From an uncultured Collinsella sp. (GTDB lineage: Bacteria > Actinomycetota > Coriobacteriia > Coriobacteriales > Coriobacteriaceae), in the NCBI GenBank assembly GCA_900550595.1, contig URTB01000019.1, positions 1 through 14,045 of the forward strand: DNA of 14,045 bases, given 5' to 3'. Below, piece by piece: positions 1 through 6,350 of this stretch (the first letter of the stretch is position 1; each line of letters starts with the position of its first letter). Under the pieces are notes generated by a model. It was not told the DNA's origin. It ran no database searches and saw only the letters and a program-made list of their open reading frames with translations. Position numbers and translations under genes: made by a program.

Positions 1-1049
1 ATCCCAGGACTAAATCTCAGGACATTCGCGACTTGAGCCAAAACGATATTCGCGAACTTGTCGCCGAACTTGGCCAACCCGCTTTTCGCGCAAAGCAGCT
101 CATCGAATGGGTTTTTGAGAAGAACGTTTGTTCGTTTGATGACATGACCAACCTTCCCAAGGCCTTCCGCGAGCAGCTGAAGGAGGCATTTGCCTTCGAC
201 ACGCCGACCGAGCTCACCAAACAGGTGTCTAAGGATGGCTCTCGTAAATACCTACTCGAGTACCACGACGGCATCTCCGTCGAGACCGTCGGCATGCCTC
301 GTCGCAACAAGCTGTCTGTCTGCGTTTCCACCCAGGCAGGCTGCGGCATGGGCTGCGCTTTTTGTGCTACCGGCCTTAACGGCCTCAAGCGCTCTCTGAC
401 CGCTCAAGAGATCGTCGACCAAGTACTTCATGTATCCAACGACTTTGGCGAGCGTGTCACGAGCGTCGTCTTCATGGGCCAGGGCGAGCCGTTTGCCAAC
501 TACGACGAGGTTCTCAAGGCATTGCGCATCCTTAACGATCCCGACGGTATCGGTATTGGAGCCCGTCACCTTACTGTCTCATCCAGCGGTGTTATTCCTG
601 GCATTCGCAAGTTTGCCGACATTCCCGAGCAGTTTACGCTCGCTGTGTCGTTGCACTCCGCCATCCAGTCCACGCGCAACAAGATTATGCCTGGCGTCAA
701 GAAGTACACGCTTCTGCGCCTTCATGAGGCACTGCAGCTCTACACCGAAAAGACGGGCCGCCGCCCAACTTATGAGTACGCCATGATCGAAGGCGTCAAT
801 GACACAAACCCCGAGATGCAGGCGCTCTGCGACTTCTGCGAAGGCACACTGTGCCACGTCAACCTGATTCAGCTCAACGATATCGAGGGCAGCCCTCTCA
901 AGCCGTCGCCGATCCATAAGGTGGAAGACCTCCAGCGTCGTCTTGAGTCACGTGGCATTGAGACCACGATCCGTAACTCTCGTGGCAACGATATCGACGC
1001 TGCTTGCGGGCAACTCAAACAGCGCTTCAAGGTTCAGAAGAACGCGTAG
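1..1049 (+). CDS. rlmN: RlmN, dual-specificity 23S rRNA/tRNA (adenine-C2) methyltransferase, 5'-partial
   Basis: Radical-SAM enzyme of the cytosol that methylates C2 of an adenosine in 23S rRNA (A2503 in E. coli numbering) and in some tRNAs. Counting from the first in-window start-like codon (TTG at 33), the cluster-binding motif CGMGCAFC gives Cys104, Cys108 and Cys111. Cys97 (in SVCVSTQAGC) and Cys325 (in DAACGQL) match the two mechanistic cysteines of the family. The frame has no stop upstream of 33: in-frame codons from base 3 read PRTKSQDIRD, and DIRDLSQNDIREL resembles the N-terminal helix of other RlmN proteins. The true start is therefore probably outside the window and TTG 33 is unlikely. 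The gene faces the parB operon tail to tail and ends 36 bp before a terminator. Identity is very sure; only the start is open. Confidence 0.96.
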   Translation, partial: PRTKSQDIRDLSQNDIRELVAELGQPAFRAKQLIEWVFEKNVCSFDDMTNLPKAFREQLKEAFAFDTPTELTKQVSKDGSRKYLLEYHDGISVETVGMPRRNKLSVCVSTQAGCGMGCAFCATGLNGLKRSLTAQEIVDQVLHVSNDFGERVTSVVFMGQGEPFANYDEVLKALRILNDPDGIGIGARHLTVSSSGVIPGIRKFADIPEQFTLAVSLHSAIQSTRNKIMPGVKKYTLLRLHEALQLYTEKTGRRPTYEYAMIEGVNDTNPEMQALCDFCEGTLCHVNLIQLNDIEGSPLKPSPIHKVEDLQRRLESRGIETTIRNSRGNDIDAACGQLKQRFKVQKNA

Positions 1050-1065
1050 GGGAGACCAACCTAAA

Positions 1066-1081
1066 CGTTTCATGTGAAACA
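1066..1081. other. Degenerate parS-like site
   Basis: The 16 bases match the consensus parS TGTTTCACGTGAAACA at 14 positions; positions 1 and 8 differ. By simple arithmetic about 0.004 sites this good are expected by chance in a window this long. It lies between the rlmN stop and its terminator. It may be a weak or eroded ParB-binding site; binding is inferred only. Confidence 0.5.
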
Positions 1082-1084
1082 TCG

Positions 1085-1120
1085 AACAGCCCCGGTTGTT
1101 TAATTGCAACCGGGGCTGTT
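1085..1120 (+). terminator. Rho-independent terminator of rlmN
   Basis: A perfect 14-bp stem (arms 1085-1098 and 1107-1120, core CAGCCCCGGTTG) closes an 8-nt loop and runs into TTTCATATCT on the plus strand. The T-tract is short but the stem is very stable. It follows the rlmN stop codon by 35 bases. Confidence 0.85.
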
Positions 1121-1176
1121 TCATATCTATCGCTAATCTGTATCGCGCGATGATCAACAACTTTTCCGCAAGAAAT

Positions 1177-1214
1177 AAGGGGTCCTTGTTCTGGCGTTCA
1201 GACAAGGACCCCTT
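1177..1214 (-). terminator. Rho-independent terminator of the parA-parB operon
   Basis: A perfect 13-bp stem (arms 1177-1189 and 1202-1214, core AAGGGGTCCTTGT) with a 12-nt loop. Read on the minus strand it is followed by TTATTTCTT, so it ends transcription coming from parA, parB and the small downstream gene. The plus-strand exit is A-rich, which argues against strong bidirectional use. Confidence 0.8.
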
Positions 1215-1233
1215 CAAAAAAGGCTAGTAATTG

Positions 1234-1245
1234 TTAGGTACCTAA
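1234..1245. repeat. 12-bp palindrome TTAGGTACCTAA, copy 1
   Basis: A perfect palindrome that overlaps the stop codon of the small membrane-protein gene. The same 14-mer (GTTAGGTACCTAAA) occurs again at 4734-4747. Function unknown; it could be an operator or a chance repeat. Confidence 0.4.
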
Positions 1246-1496
1246 AAGCCTACATTTTCCCATTGATGATTAACCCAATCTTGATTAATCTTGGGATTCT
1301 TAGTTACCTGAGCTGTACGCATAGCGACATCCTCAGTCATAACATCCATTTTCTTTTTGGACGTATCGACGATATCCTGCGCTCCGCGAAGCAGACGACC
1401 ACGCAATTCATCATCTGTTGCGACCTTAAATCCCGCAAATGCACCAACCGCAACCGTTGCAGCCAAGGCAAGAGCAGTCAGAACTTTATTCTTCAT
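1242..1496 (-). CDS. Small membrane-anchored protein, third gene of the par operon
   Basis: 84 residues, start chosen at ATG 1496 because GGGAG lies six bases upstream (GGGAGATCAGG-ATG). A longer reading from 1514 has no such site. Residues about 4-23 (VLTALALAATVAVGAFAGF) form one hydrophobic segment, either a membrane anchor or an uncleaved signal. The rest is a charged, probably helical tail with a DELRGRLLRGAQDIVDTSKKK stretch, reminiscent of small YtxH-type proteins but without a motif firm enough for a family call. The start lies 11 nt inside the parB end, so translation is probably coupled to parB, and the operon terminator follows. The function is not recognised. Position suggests a membrane accessory of the ParABS system, which is inference only. 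Confidence 0.75.
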   Translation of the reverse strand: MKNKVLTALALAATVAVGAFAGFKVATDDELRGRLLRGAQDIVDTSKKKMDVMTEDVAMRTAQVTKNPKINQDWVNHQWENVGF

Positions 1497-2391
1497 CCTG
1501 ATCTCCCTTGTCAAATTGAATCATCTCGCCAAGAATACGAGACAGCTCTTCCTCATCCTTAAACTCAATCTCGATCTTATTCTTACCGCGCGAGCTCTTT
1601 ACGCGAACGTTTGTGTTAAACACCTGACGCAGAACGCGTGCAGCTTTTTTAAAAGACTGAGGTGTTGCGGGGCGAGGCGCTTTGGGCGTCTCTCCGGCAG
1701 AAAACAATGGAGCAAGATTTTCTGTCGCACGGACAGACAATCCCTCTGCAACAACCTTCTCAGCAAGCTTAATGCGTGCATCCTCATACGGAACCGCAAG
1801 AATTGCACGAGCATGACCAGCAGTCAGCTTGCCTTCGAAGATCATCTGCTGAACTACCTCTGGAAGATCAAGTAAACGCAACGAATTGGTAATTGCAGAG
1901 CGAGACTTGCTGACAGCCTTTGACAAGGCTTCCTGAGTCATACCACTCGCATCGATGAGCTGTCGATATCCCTTAGCCTCTTCGACAGGGTTAAGGTCAG
2001 AACGCTGAAGGTTTTCAATCAGCGCGAGTGCAAGCATCTGCTCATCATCAACATCTTTAATTATGACAGGGAGCTCCTCAAGACCCGCAAGTTTCGAAGC
2101 CTGATAACGGCGCTCACCCGCGATAATCTCATAGCCATTACCATGCTTGCGCACAAGAAGCGGCTGAAGAACGCCATGCTCCTGAATTGACTCACTCAAC
2201 TCTCGAAGCTCGGTCTCATTGAAATGAATTCGTGGCTGATTTGGGTTCGGAACGATGTCTTCGATTGGAAGCTTAGTTTCCGAAGCAGCATTTGATGCTG
2301 ACGCTGCAGATCCACCAGTCTCATATTCAGCTTCTGAGACCAGCGCATTGAGTCCACGACCCAAGCCGCCACGCTTCTTAGGGCTAGGCAC
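1486..2391 (-). CDS. parB: ParB, chromosome-partitioning CTPase that binds parS
   Basis: 301 residues, the usual length for chromosomal ParB. Order: N-terminal basic segment KKRGGLGRGLNAL (residues 6-17), which in this family stimulates the ParA ATPase; CTP-binding domain with GERRY (92-96) and ENLQRSDLNPVEEA (126-139); helix-turn-helix around 151-177 (MTQEALSKAVSKSRSAI); C-terminal dimerisation domain from about 245. It loads onto parS, slides as a CTP clamp and recruits SMC to the origin. The start is GTG 2391, with AGAGGTGA upstream, and overlaps the parA stop by 8 nt. Three perfect parS sites lie just upstream of parA. Some CTP-motif residues are deduced from alignment memory, but the family call is sure. 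Confidence 0.97.
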   Translation of the reverse strand: MPSPKKRGGLGRGLNALVSEAEYETGGSAASASNAASETKLPIEDIVPNPNQPRIHFNETELRELSESIQEHGVLQPLLVRKHGNGYEIIAGERRYQASKLAGLEELPVIIKDVDDEQMLALALIENLQRSDLNPVEEAKGYRQLIDASGMTQEALSKAVSKSRSAITNSLRLLDLPEVVQQMIFEGKLTAGHARAILAVPYEDARIKLAEKVVAEGLSVRATENLAPLFSAGETPKAPRPATPQSFKKAARVLRQVFNTNVRVKSSRGKNKIEIEFKDEEELSRILGEMIQFDKGDQDEE

Positions 2392-3184
2392 GCTTAATCA
2401 CCTCTTTAGCAAGGTTCATATACGCCTTTGCGCCCTTATTCTGTGGCGCATATGTAATTACAGGCTCACCGAACGAGGGTGCTTCTGAAATTTTAACTGT
2501 ACGTGGAATCAAGGTCTTGAATGCCTTGTCACCAAAATACGATTGAACCTCTTCCACAACCTGGTTCGAAAGCGATGTGCGCGAATCGTACATAGTCATA
2601 AGTACGCCATAAGTATCAAGGCTCTTATTTAGGCGTGTTTTAACCATCTTCATCGATTCAAGCAGCTTTGTGACACCTTCGAGTGCGTAATATTCGCACT
2701 GAATAGGAATCAAAACACTATCCGCAGCTGTTAACGCATTAATGGTTAGCAAACCAAGCGATGGCGGACAGTCGATAAATATAAAATCAAACTCATCCTG
2801 AACAGGCTCAAGTAGATCCTTCAAGCGAGTTTCACGGGCAATCGCACTGACAAGTTCGATTTCCGCACCTGCAAGCTGGATAGTAGCCGGAATTACAAAA
2901 ACCTTATTGCAATTTGTATCAAGAACGAGCGATTCTGCCGGAACATCGTTCAACAATGCATCATAGATGCAGTGATCGAGCTCTTCTTTTTCGATTCCAA
3001 AACCACTCGTACTATTACCCTGTGGGTCAAAATCGACAATTAACGTCTTTCGGCCCAGTTCACCCAACGCCGCTGCAAGATTTACAGCTGTGGTGGACTT
3101 ACCTACGCCGCCTTTTTGGTTGATGATAGCGATGATACGCGTGTCTTTTGCGCTCTTAGAACGCTTAACGTCGCGAAATCCCAC
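2384..3184 (-). CDS. parA: ParA (Soj-type) chromosome-partitioning ATPase
   Basis: 266 residues of the deviant-Walker MinD/ParA family. Walker A KGGVGKST is at 24-31 with the signature lysine 24; the DFDPQG motif is at 51-56; Walker B FIFIDCPPSLG ends in Asp138. ATP-bound dimers coat the nucleoid, and ParB-parS complexes trigger hydrolysis to move the new origin. In other bacteria the protein also acts on DnaA. GTG 3184 is preceded by AGGAGG with a short 4-base gap (AGGAGGGACC-GTG). The gene overlaps parB by 8 nt. The 130-bp leader carries three parS sites and a candidate promoter (3296-3324) whose spacer holds one of them, so ParB feedback on the operon is plausible. Confidence 0.97.
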   Translation of the reverse strand: MGFRDVKRSKSAKDTRIIAIINQKGGVGKSTTAVNLAAALGELGRKTLIVDFDPQGNSTSGFGIEKEELDHCIYDALLNDVPAESLVLDTNCNKVFVIPATIQLAGAEIELVSAIARETRLKDLLEPVQDEFDFIFIDCPPSLGLLTINALTAADSVLIPIQCEYYALEGVTKLLESMKMVKTRLNKSLDTYGVLMTMYDSRTSLSNQVVEEVQSYFGDKAFKTLIPRTVKISEAPSFGEPVITYAPQNKGAKAYMNLAKEVIKRA

Positions 3185-3222
3185 GGTCCCTCCTGGTGTA
3201 TTTAAAGCTGTTGAATGGAGGA

Positions 3223-3238
3223 TGTTTCACGTGAAACA
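3223..3238. other. parS: parS site 1 (perfect)
   Basis: Exact match to the bacterial consensus TGTTTCACGTGAAACA, the ParB loading site. It lies 38 bp upstream of the parA start, and its centre is 39 bp from that of the next site. Confidence 0.97.
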
Positions 3239-3252
3239 ATCCGATTCGACAC

Positions 3253-3286
3253 CGATTGCAATGTTTCACGTGAAACATTGCAATCG
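3253..3286. repeat. 34-bp perfect palindrome centred on parS 2
   Basis: The 17-base arms 3253-3269 and 3270-3286 are exact reverse complements with no loop; the nine bases outside parS on each side (CGATTGCAA / TTGCAATCG) extend the symmetry. Sites 1 and 3 lack this extension. It could form a cruciform or an mRNA hairpin, or give ParB extra symmetric contacts. No T-tract follows, so it is not a terminator. Confidence 0.85.
3262..3277. other. parS: parS site 2 (perfect)
   Basis: Exact consensus TGTTTCACGTGAAACA, here at the centre of a longer perfect palindrome (3253-3286). Its centre is 38 bp from the third site. Confidence 0.97.
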
Positions 3287-3295
3287 ACACTATCC

Positions 3296-3324
3296 ATTAT
3301 GTTTCACGTGAAACATCTAGGCAA
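3296..3324 (-). promoter_or_regulatory. Candidate parA promoter with parS in its spacer
   Basis: On the minus strand TTGCCT (3324-3319) and CATAAT (3301-3296) are separated by exactly 17 bases. They match 4/6 and 5/6 of the TTGACA/TATAAT consensus. parS site 3 (3300-3315) fills most of the spacer and touches the -10 hexamer, so bound ParB would block RNA polymerase. This is inferred from sequence; no start site is known. The -35 hexamer overlaps the rsmG stop codon. Confidence 0.45.
3300..3315. other. parS: parS site 3 (perfect)
   Basis: Exact consensus TGTTTCACGTGAAACA, 1 bp beyond the rsmG stop codon and inside the 17-bp spacer region of the candidate parA promoter. Confidence 0.97.
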
Positions 3325-4054
3325 GCGGATTCTTTTTTGCCATGCCATTAGCACGCGGAAGGGAAACAGATGCCTGACGAGTCTTTTTAAGGATTATAAA
3401 TTCACGGTGACCCAGACTATCCGGCAAATCAAGATTATCCGTCATAAGCGTGGTAAAGCCGCATATCTTTGCAGCGGCATGTCCAGATTGAAGTTCTTCA
3501 TCAGATGGATTCCCCTTCGTAATGACAAAGAGGCCACCATCTTTTAGAAAAGGAGAAGCATACTCAACGAGAACCGGTAATGGTGCAAGTGCGCGGGCGG
3601 TAACAACAGCAAATTGTTTCATATGGGATCGAGCATATTCTTCAAGACGATCGTGAACAGCATGAGCATGCTTAAGACCAAGCTTCTTAACAAAGGAATT
3701 AACTGCATCAACTTTCTTGCCAACAGAATCGATATAGATAGCCTTTCGTCCACTTGCAATAGTCAACGGAATACCCGGGAATCCAGCACCGGTACCCATA
3801 TCAAGCAAAGCACCTTCAGGAGCTTTATCAATATAGGGCAGCAAAACAAGTGAGTCCAGAATATGAAGGACGGCTGCATCATCAACATTCAGGATGCGCG
3901 TTAGATTGGTAGTTTTATTGGCCTCCAGAACAAGATCAAGATGCTTGATACAGACACGAAGGCTCTCGTCGGAGACCTTCAAAGAATAGTCTTTGCGATA
4001 CGAAATAAGACGGCCCAGCATTTGGCTTGCCTGCTCATCAGTTAAAACAAACAA
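3317..4054 (-). CDS. rsmG: RsmG (GidB), 16S rRNA (guanine-N7) methyltransferase
   Basis: Class I SAM-dependent methyltransferase that makes m7G at G527 (E. coli numbering) of 16S rRNA; loss of this enzyme is linked to low-level streptomycin resistance in other bacteria. From TTG 4054 it has 245 residues. The SAM-binding loop DMGTGAGFPG is at 85-94, NLTRI at 50-54 and TARALAPL at 152-159. The C-terminal LPRANGMAKKNPLA resembles the family ending. The TTG is preceded by AAAGGAG five bases upstream. The longer frame to 4123 would begin inside the jag terminator hairpin, so it was rejected. Its G+C content is visibly lower than that of dnaN or gyrB. No clear promoter was found between that terminator and the start. 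Confidence 0.94.
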   Translation of the reverse strand: MFVLTDEQASQMLGRLISYRKDYSLKVSDESLRVCIKHLDLVLEANKTTNLTRILNVDDAAVLHILDSLVLLPYIDKAPEGALLDMGTGAGFPGIPLTIASGRKAIYIDSVGKKVDAVNSFVKKLGLKHAHAVHDRLEEYARSHMKQFAVVTARALAPLPVLVEYASPFLKDGGLFVITKGNPSDEELQSGHAAAKICGFTTLMTDNLDLPDSLGHREFIILKKTRQASVSLPRANGMAKKNPLA

Positions 4055-4104
4055 GACGACTCCTTTCTGACAAAAATCAGTGTATCGAGAACTTTTGACA
4101 AAAA

Positions 4105-4131
4105 AAGGGGACGTGGAAACCACGTCCCCTT
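4105..4131 (-). terminator. Rho-independent terminator after jag
   Basis: An 11-bp perfect stem (arms 4105-4115 and 4121-4131, AAGGGGACGTG) with a 5-nt loop, followed on the minus strand by a TTTTTTGTC tract. It lies 18 bp past the jag stop and ends the rpmH-rnpA-yidD-yidC-jag transcript before rsmG. Confidence 0.88.
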
Positions 4132-4149
4132 AGCATAGACTCGAGAAGA

Positions 4150-4719
4150 TTATCGAGCAACAATCACAACATGGCGATCGGGGTCAGAGCCCTCAGAGTG
4201 CGTGTCGACAGCATCGTTACCACGAAGGGCAATATGAACCAGTCGACGTTCGTAGGCATTCATAGGCGGCAAGGAAACACTTTTATGAGTGCGAATAGCG
4301 CGCTCGGCAGCGGACTGGGCCATAGAAGCAACCTTGTCCTGTCGACGGCTCTTATAACCTTCGACGTCGACGACGACCGGATACCTAAAGCCAAGCTTGC
4401 GACTCACCAACAGGGAGAACATAACTTGAAGAGCATCGAGGGTACGTCCATGACGGCCAATGAGAACAGCAAGATCAGGAGCAGTTACGTCCAGGATCAA
4501 CTCGCCCTCGTCACCCTCATACTCATCGATGGGTGAGTTCGCCGCATCGAAGTGCGAAAGGATGGAACGCAGAATGGAAATAGCCACATCGGCAATGGTG
4601 TCGAGCTCCTCATCGGTCAGCTCTTCACCAGCCTTGTAACGCTGTGCAATCTCGGGATAATCGCCCGCGACCCGCGGGGCAACCTCCTCAAGCATATCCT
4701 CGACGATCTCTTCAGACAT
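4150..4719 (-). CDS. jag: Jag / KhpB, KH-R3H RNA-binding protein
   Basis: 189 residues. The KH-type domain spans about 45-122 with the RNA-gripping GRHG loop at 88-91, and an R3H domain at the C-terminus has Arg158 and His162 in ERRLVHIAL. In Gram-positive bacteria the protein pairs with KhpA as an RNA chaperone affecting cell division and elongation. The start at ATG 4719 is chosen because GGAG lies six bases upstream; the TTG at 4731 would put the start within the ribosome-binding site. The acidic N-terminus shows no sign of the Jag_N domain found in Bacillus SpoIIIJ-associated Jag. It lies 44 bp downstream of yidC, its usual neighbour, with a 12-bp palindrome in the gap. Confidence 0.93.
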   Translation of the reverse strand: MSEEIVEDMLEEVAPRVAGDYPEIAQRYKAGEELTDEELDTIADVAISILRSILSHFDAANSPIDEYEGDEGELILDVTAPDLAVLIGRHGRTLDALQVMFSLLVSRKLGFRYPVVVDVEGYKSRRQDKVASMAQSAAERAIRTHKSVSLPPMNAYERRLVHIALRGNDAVDTHSEGSDPDRHVVIVAR

Positions 4720-4734
4720 AACGAACTCCAAAAG

Positions 4735-4746
4735 TTAGGTACCTAA
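4735..4746. repeat. 12-bp palindrome TTAGGTACCTAA, copy 2
   Basis: Identical to the copy at 1234-1245, extended by one shared base on each side. It sits between the yidC stop and the jag ribosome-binding site, where it could act as an operator or mRNA hairpin. No regulator can be named from sequence. Confidence 0.4.
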
Positions 4747-4763
4747 ATAAGAATACTATCCCA

Positions 4764-5534
4764 CTACTTCTTCTTGTGCGGGCGCGGCTTCTTCTCGCGA
4801 CGAGTAACCTCGACCTGCAGCGGGGCGTTCTTAAGACGCTCTTCCTCATCGGCCTTGGCCTTATCGATAACCTTCTGCGTCACGAAGATCTGCTGGACAA
4901 CCTGCCAGGCGGAAGACACGTCGTAGTACAGCAAAACGCCGACGGGCAGGCTCCAACCCATCCAAAGCATCATGACGGTCATGACAACGGCCATCATGCG
5001 CATGCTCTGGGCCTGCTGACCAGTCTGATTGCGCGACATATAAAGCTGCGGAATCAAGGTGAGAACGGCAAACAGAATCAGGCAAACCAGCGCAGGCAGC
5101 GCAACCATAAAGCCATCGGCAAAAGAAGCGCTCGGCGTGGTGGTAAGGTCAGGCAGGATGTTGAAGAACGAGAACGTGCCGTCGCTAAAGTAGTCCGGCA
5201 GGTTGCGCAGCAGCGTAAACAGGGCGAACAGGACGGGCATCTGGATCAACAGCGGCAGACAACCAGCCATGGGGTTGAACTTGTTCTCGCTGTAGAACTT
5301 CTGCATCTCCTCGGCCTGGCGCTGGGGATCGTCGGCATAGCGCTCCTGGATCTCGAGCATCTTAGGCTGCAGCACCTGCATGCGAGCCGTCGACTTGGTC
5401 GACTTGAGCATAAGCGGCGTCAGCAGCAGACGGATGATGACCACCAGGATGATGATGGACAGGCCCCAGTCGACCGCAAAGGTCTGGATGAGCTTGAGCA
5501 GCTCGAAAAGGATGTTAACGATCCAATCCCACAT
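4764..5534 (-). CDS. yidC: YidC/Oxa1-family membrane protein insertase
   Basis: 256 residues, the short Gram-positive form without the large periplasmic domain of E. coli YidC. It inserts and folds membrane proteins in the cytoplasmic membrane, alone or with SecYEG. Hydrophobic segments lie at about 24-42 (with the conserved groove arginine at 35, VVIIRLLLTP), 90-112, 140-165 and 178-205. The charged loop 44-90 (LQPKMLEIQERY...) is the usual coiled-coil hairpin. The C-terminus (REKKPRPHKKK) is strongly basic, a trait linked to ribosome contact. ATG 5534 has GGAGG nine bases upstream. No lipobox cysteine is seen at the N-terminus. It follows yidD by 29 bp and precedes jag, a standard order. 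Confidence 0.96.
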   Translation of the reverse strand: MWDWIVNILFELLKLIQTFAVDWGLSIIILVVIIRLLLTPLMLKSTKSTARMQVLQPKMLEIQERYADDPQRQAEEMQKFYSENKFNPMAGCLPLLIQMPVLFALFTLLRNLPDYFSDGTFSFFNILPDLTTTPSASFADGFMVALPALVCLILFAVLTLIPQLYMSRNQTGQQAQSMRMMAVVMTVMMLWMGWSLPVGVLLYYDVSSAWQVVQQIFVTQKVIDKAKADEEERLKNAPLQVEVTRREKKPRPHKKK

Positions 5535-5563
5535 GTAAGTTTTCCTCCGATAGCGAGTGCCCG

Positions 5564-5788
5564 CTAGGGCACAGGGTCATAACCGCCGACGTGCAGGGGA
5601 TTGCAGCGAGCGATGCGCCTCACGGCAAGCCAGCAGCCTCTCAAAACACCGTACTTCTCAATCGCCTGAACGGCATATTGCGAGCACGTTGGGTAGTAAA
5701 TGCAGGCGTCAGGTAATAAGGGCGAAATAACCTGTTGATATATGCGAATAGGAGCGATGGCAACACGTCGCAAAACGTGATTGCTCAT
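5564..5788 (-). CDS. yidD: YidD, membrane protein insertion efficiency factor
   Basis: 74 residues, the normal size. The family core CIYYPTCSQYA is at 29-39 and NPLHVGGYDPVP lies at the C-terminus. The N-terminal part (IAPIRIYQQVISPLLP) is amphipathic. The protein is membrane-associated and helps YidC-dependent insertion in other bacteria. The start ATG overlaps the rnpA stop as ATGA (5785-5788), and GGGGAGGAG lies just upstream, so it is probably translated with rnpA and well initiated. Confidence 0.95.
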   Translation of the reverse strand: MSNHVLRRVAIAPIRIYQQVISPLLPDACIYYPTCSQYAVQAIEKYGVLRGCWLAVRRIARCNPLHVGGYDPVP

Positions 5789-6123
5789 CGCTCCTCCCCG
5801 GCAACGCCGGCGCGTTTCATAAGCGAACGCAATGCCTTGTCCATCTCCTGAGGCGAGGAGATCCTCGTCTTGGGAGTCGCGAACAAGATGATGTCATAAC
5901 CCGCAACGGGAAATCCGCAGCTGCGGGCGGCCTCGCGCATCACACGCTTAGAACGGTTGCGCACGACTGCACAACCGAGCCGTTTAGCACCAACGAAGGC
6001 GACCCTTCCGGAGTCGCCTTCGCCAACCGATTCACATATGGTCATTCGAATCAGAGGGTGATTGAAACGACGCCCCTGACTGAACACATGCTCGAAATCT
6101 TGCCGAGACTTAATAGTCTTCAT
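5785..6123 (-). CDS. rnpA: Ribonuclease P protein component
   Basis: 112 residues. The basic protein subunit that assists RNase P RNA in removing 5' leaders from pre-tRNAs. The RNR motif RNRSKRVMREA is at 55-65, following the FVGAKRLGCAVV strand; the N-terminal KTIKSRQDFEHVFSQGRR is typical. ATG 6123 lies 20 bp after rpmH. No Shine-Dalgarno-like sequence precedes it (ACACACATCTCGC-ATG), so its translation may depend on readthrough from rpmH or be deliberately weak. It overlaps yidD by 4 nt. Confidence 0.96.
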   Translation of the reverse strand: MKTIKSRQDFEHVFSQGRRFNHPLIRMTICESVGEGDSGRVAFVGAKRLGCAVVRNRSKRVMREAARSCGFPVAGYDIILFATPKTRISSPQEMDKALRSLMKRAGVAGEER

Positions 6124-6143
6124 GCGAGATGTGTGTATCGCTG

Positions 6144-6278
6144 CTAGACAGTGAGACGCTTGCGGCCCTTGGCGCGGCGACGGGCGAGCACGGCACGACC
6201 ACCCTTGGTGGCCATACGGGCACGGAAGCCATGGGTCTTGGCACGCTTACGCTTATTAGGCTGATACGTACGCTTCAT
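6144..6278 (-). CDS. rpmH: Ribosomal protein bL34
   Basis: 44 residues, [20 protein letters not shown] at the start and a basic Arg/Lys-rich end, the full bL34 signature. It is a large-subunit protein. The start ATG 6278 has AGGAGG eight bases upstream; the in-frame extension to 6338 would run through the leader hairpin and is rejected. It is the first gene of a minus-strand operon with rnpA, yidD, yidC and jag, driven by the strong promoter at 6351-6380. Confidence 0.97.
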   Translation of the reverse strand: MKRTYQPNKRKRAKTHGFRARMATKGGRAVLARRRAKGRKRLTV

Positions 6279-6306
6279 CTTAAGTTCCTCCTGCTGCATT
6301 TCGAGT

Positions 6307-6324
6307 GTCCGCGGGAGCGCGGAC
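6307..6324 (-). promoter_or_regulatory. Hairpin in the rpmH leader
   Basis: The 7-bp G+C stem GTCCGCG/CGCGGAC (arms 6307-6313 and 6318-6324) closes a four-base loop in the 5' untranslated leader, between the promoter and the rpmH ribosome-binding site. No T-tract follows. It could be a stability or processing element or a site of L34 feedback; the role is unknown. Confidence 0.5.
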
Positions 6325-6350
6325 GCAGATATAGACACGTGAGCTTGAAG

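Noticed and set aside
3253..3286. 34-bp palindrome as a terminator between rsmG and parA
   Set aside because: No T-tract on either strand and a zero-length loop; centred on parS.
3223..3315. Three regularly spaced 16-mers as a possible CRISPR array
   Set aside because: They are exact parS sites with 22-23-bp gaps beside parA; no cas genes are present.
4055..4123. Longer N-terminus for rsmG
   Set aside because: It would begin inside the jag terminator hairpin and skip the good ribosome site before TTG 4054.
4776..5567. 263-codon plus-strand frame opposite yidC
   Set aside because: His/Gln/Arg-rich antisense shadow of a clear YidC; no hydrophobic or domain pattern of its own.
6279..6338. 20-residue N-terminal extension of rpmH
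   Set aside because: bL34 begins MKRTYQPN, and a strong ribosome site precedes ATG 6278.
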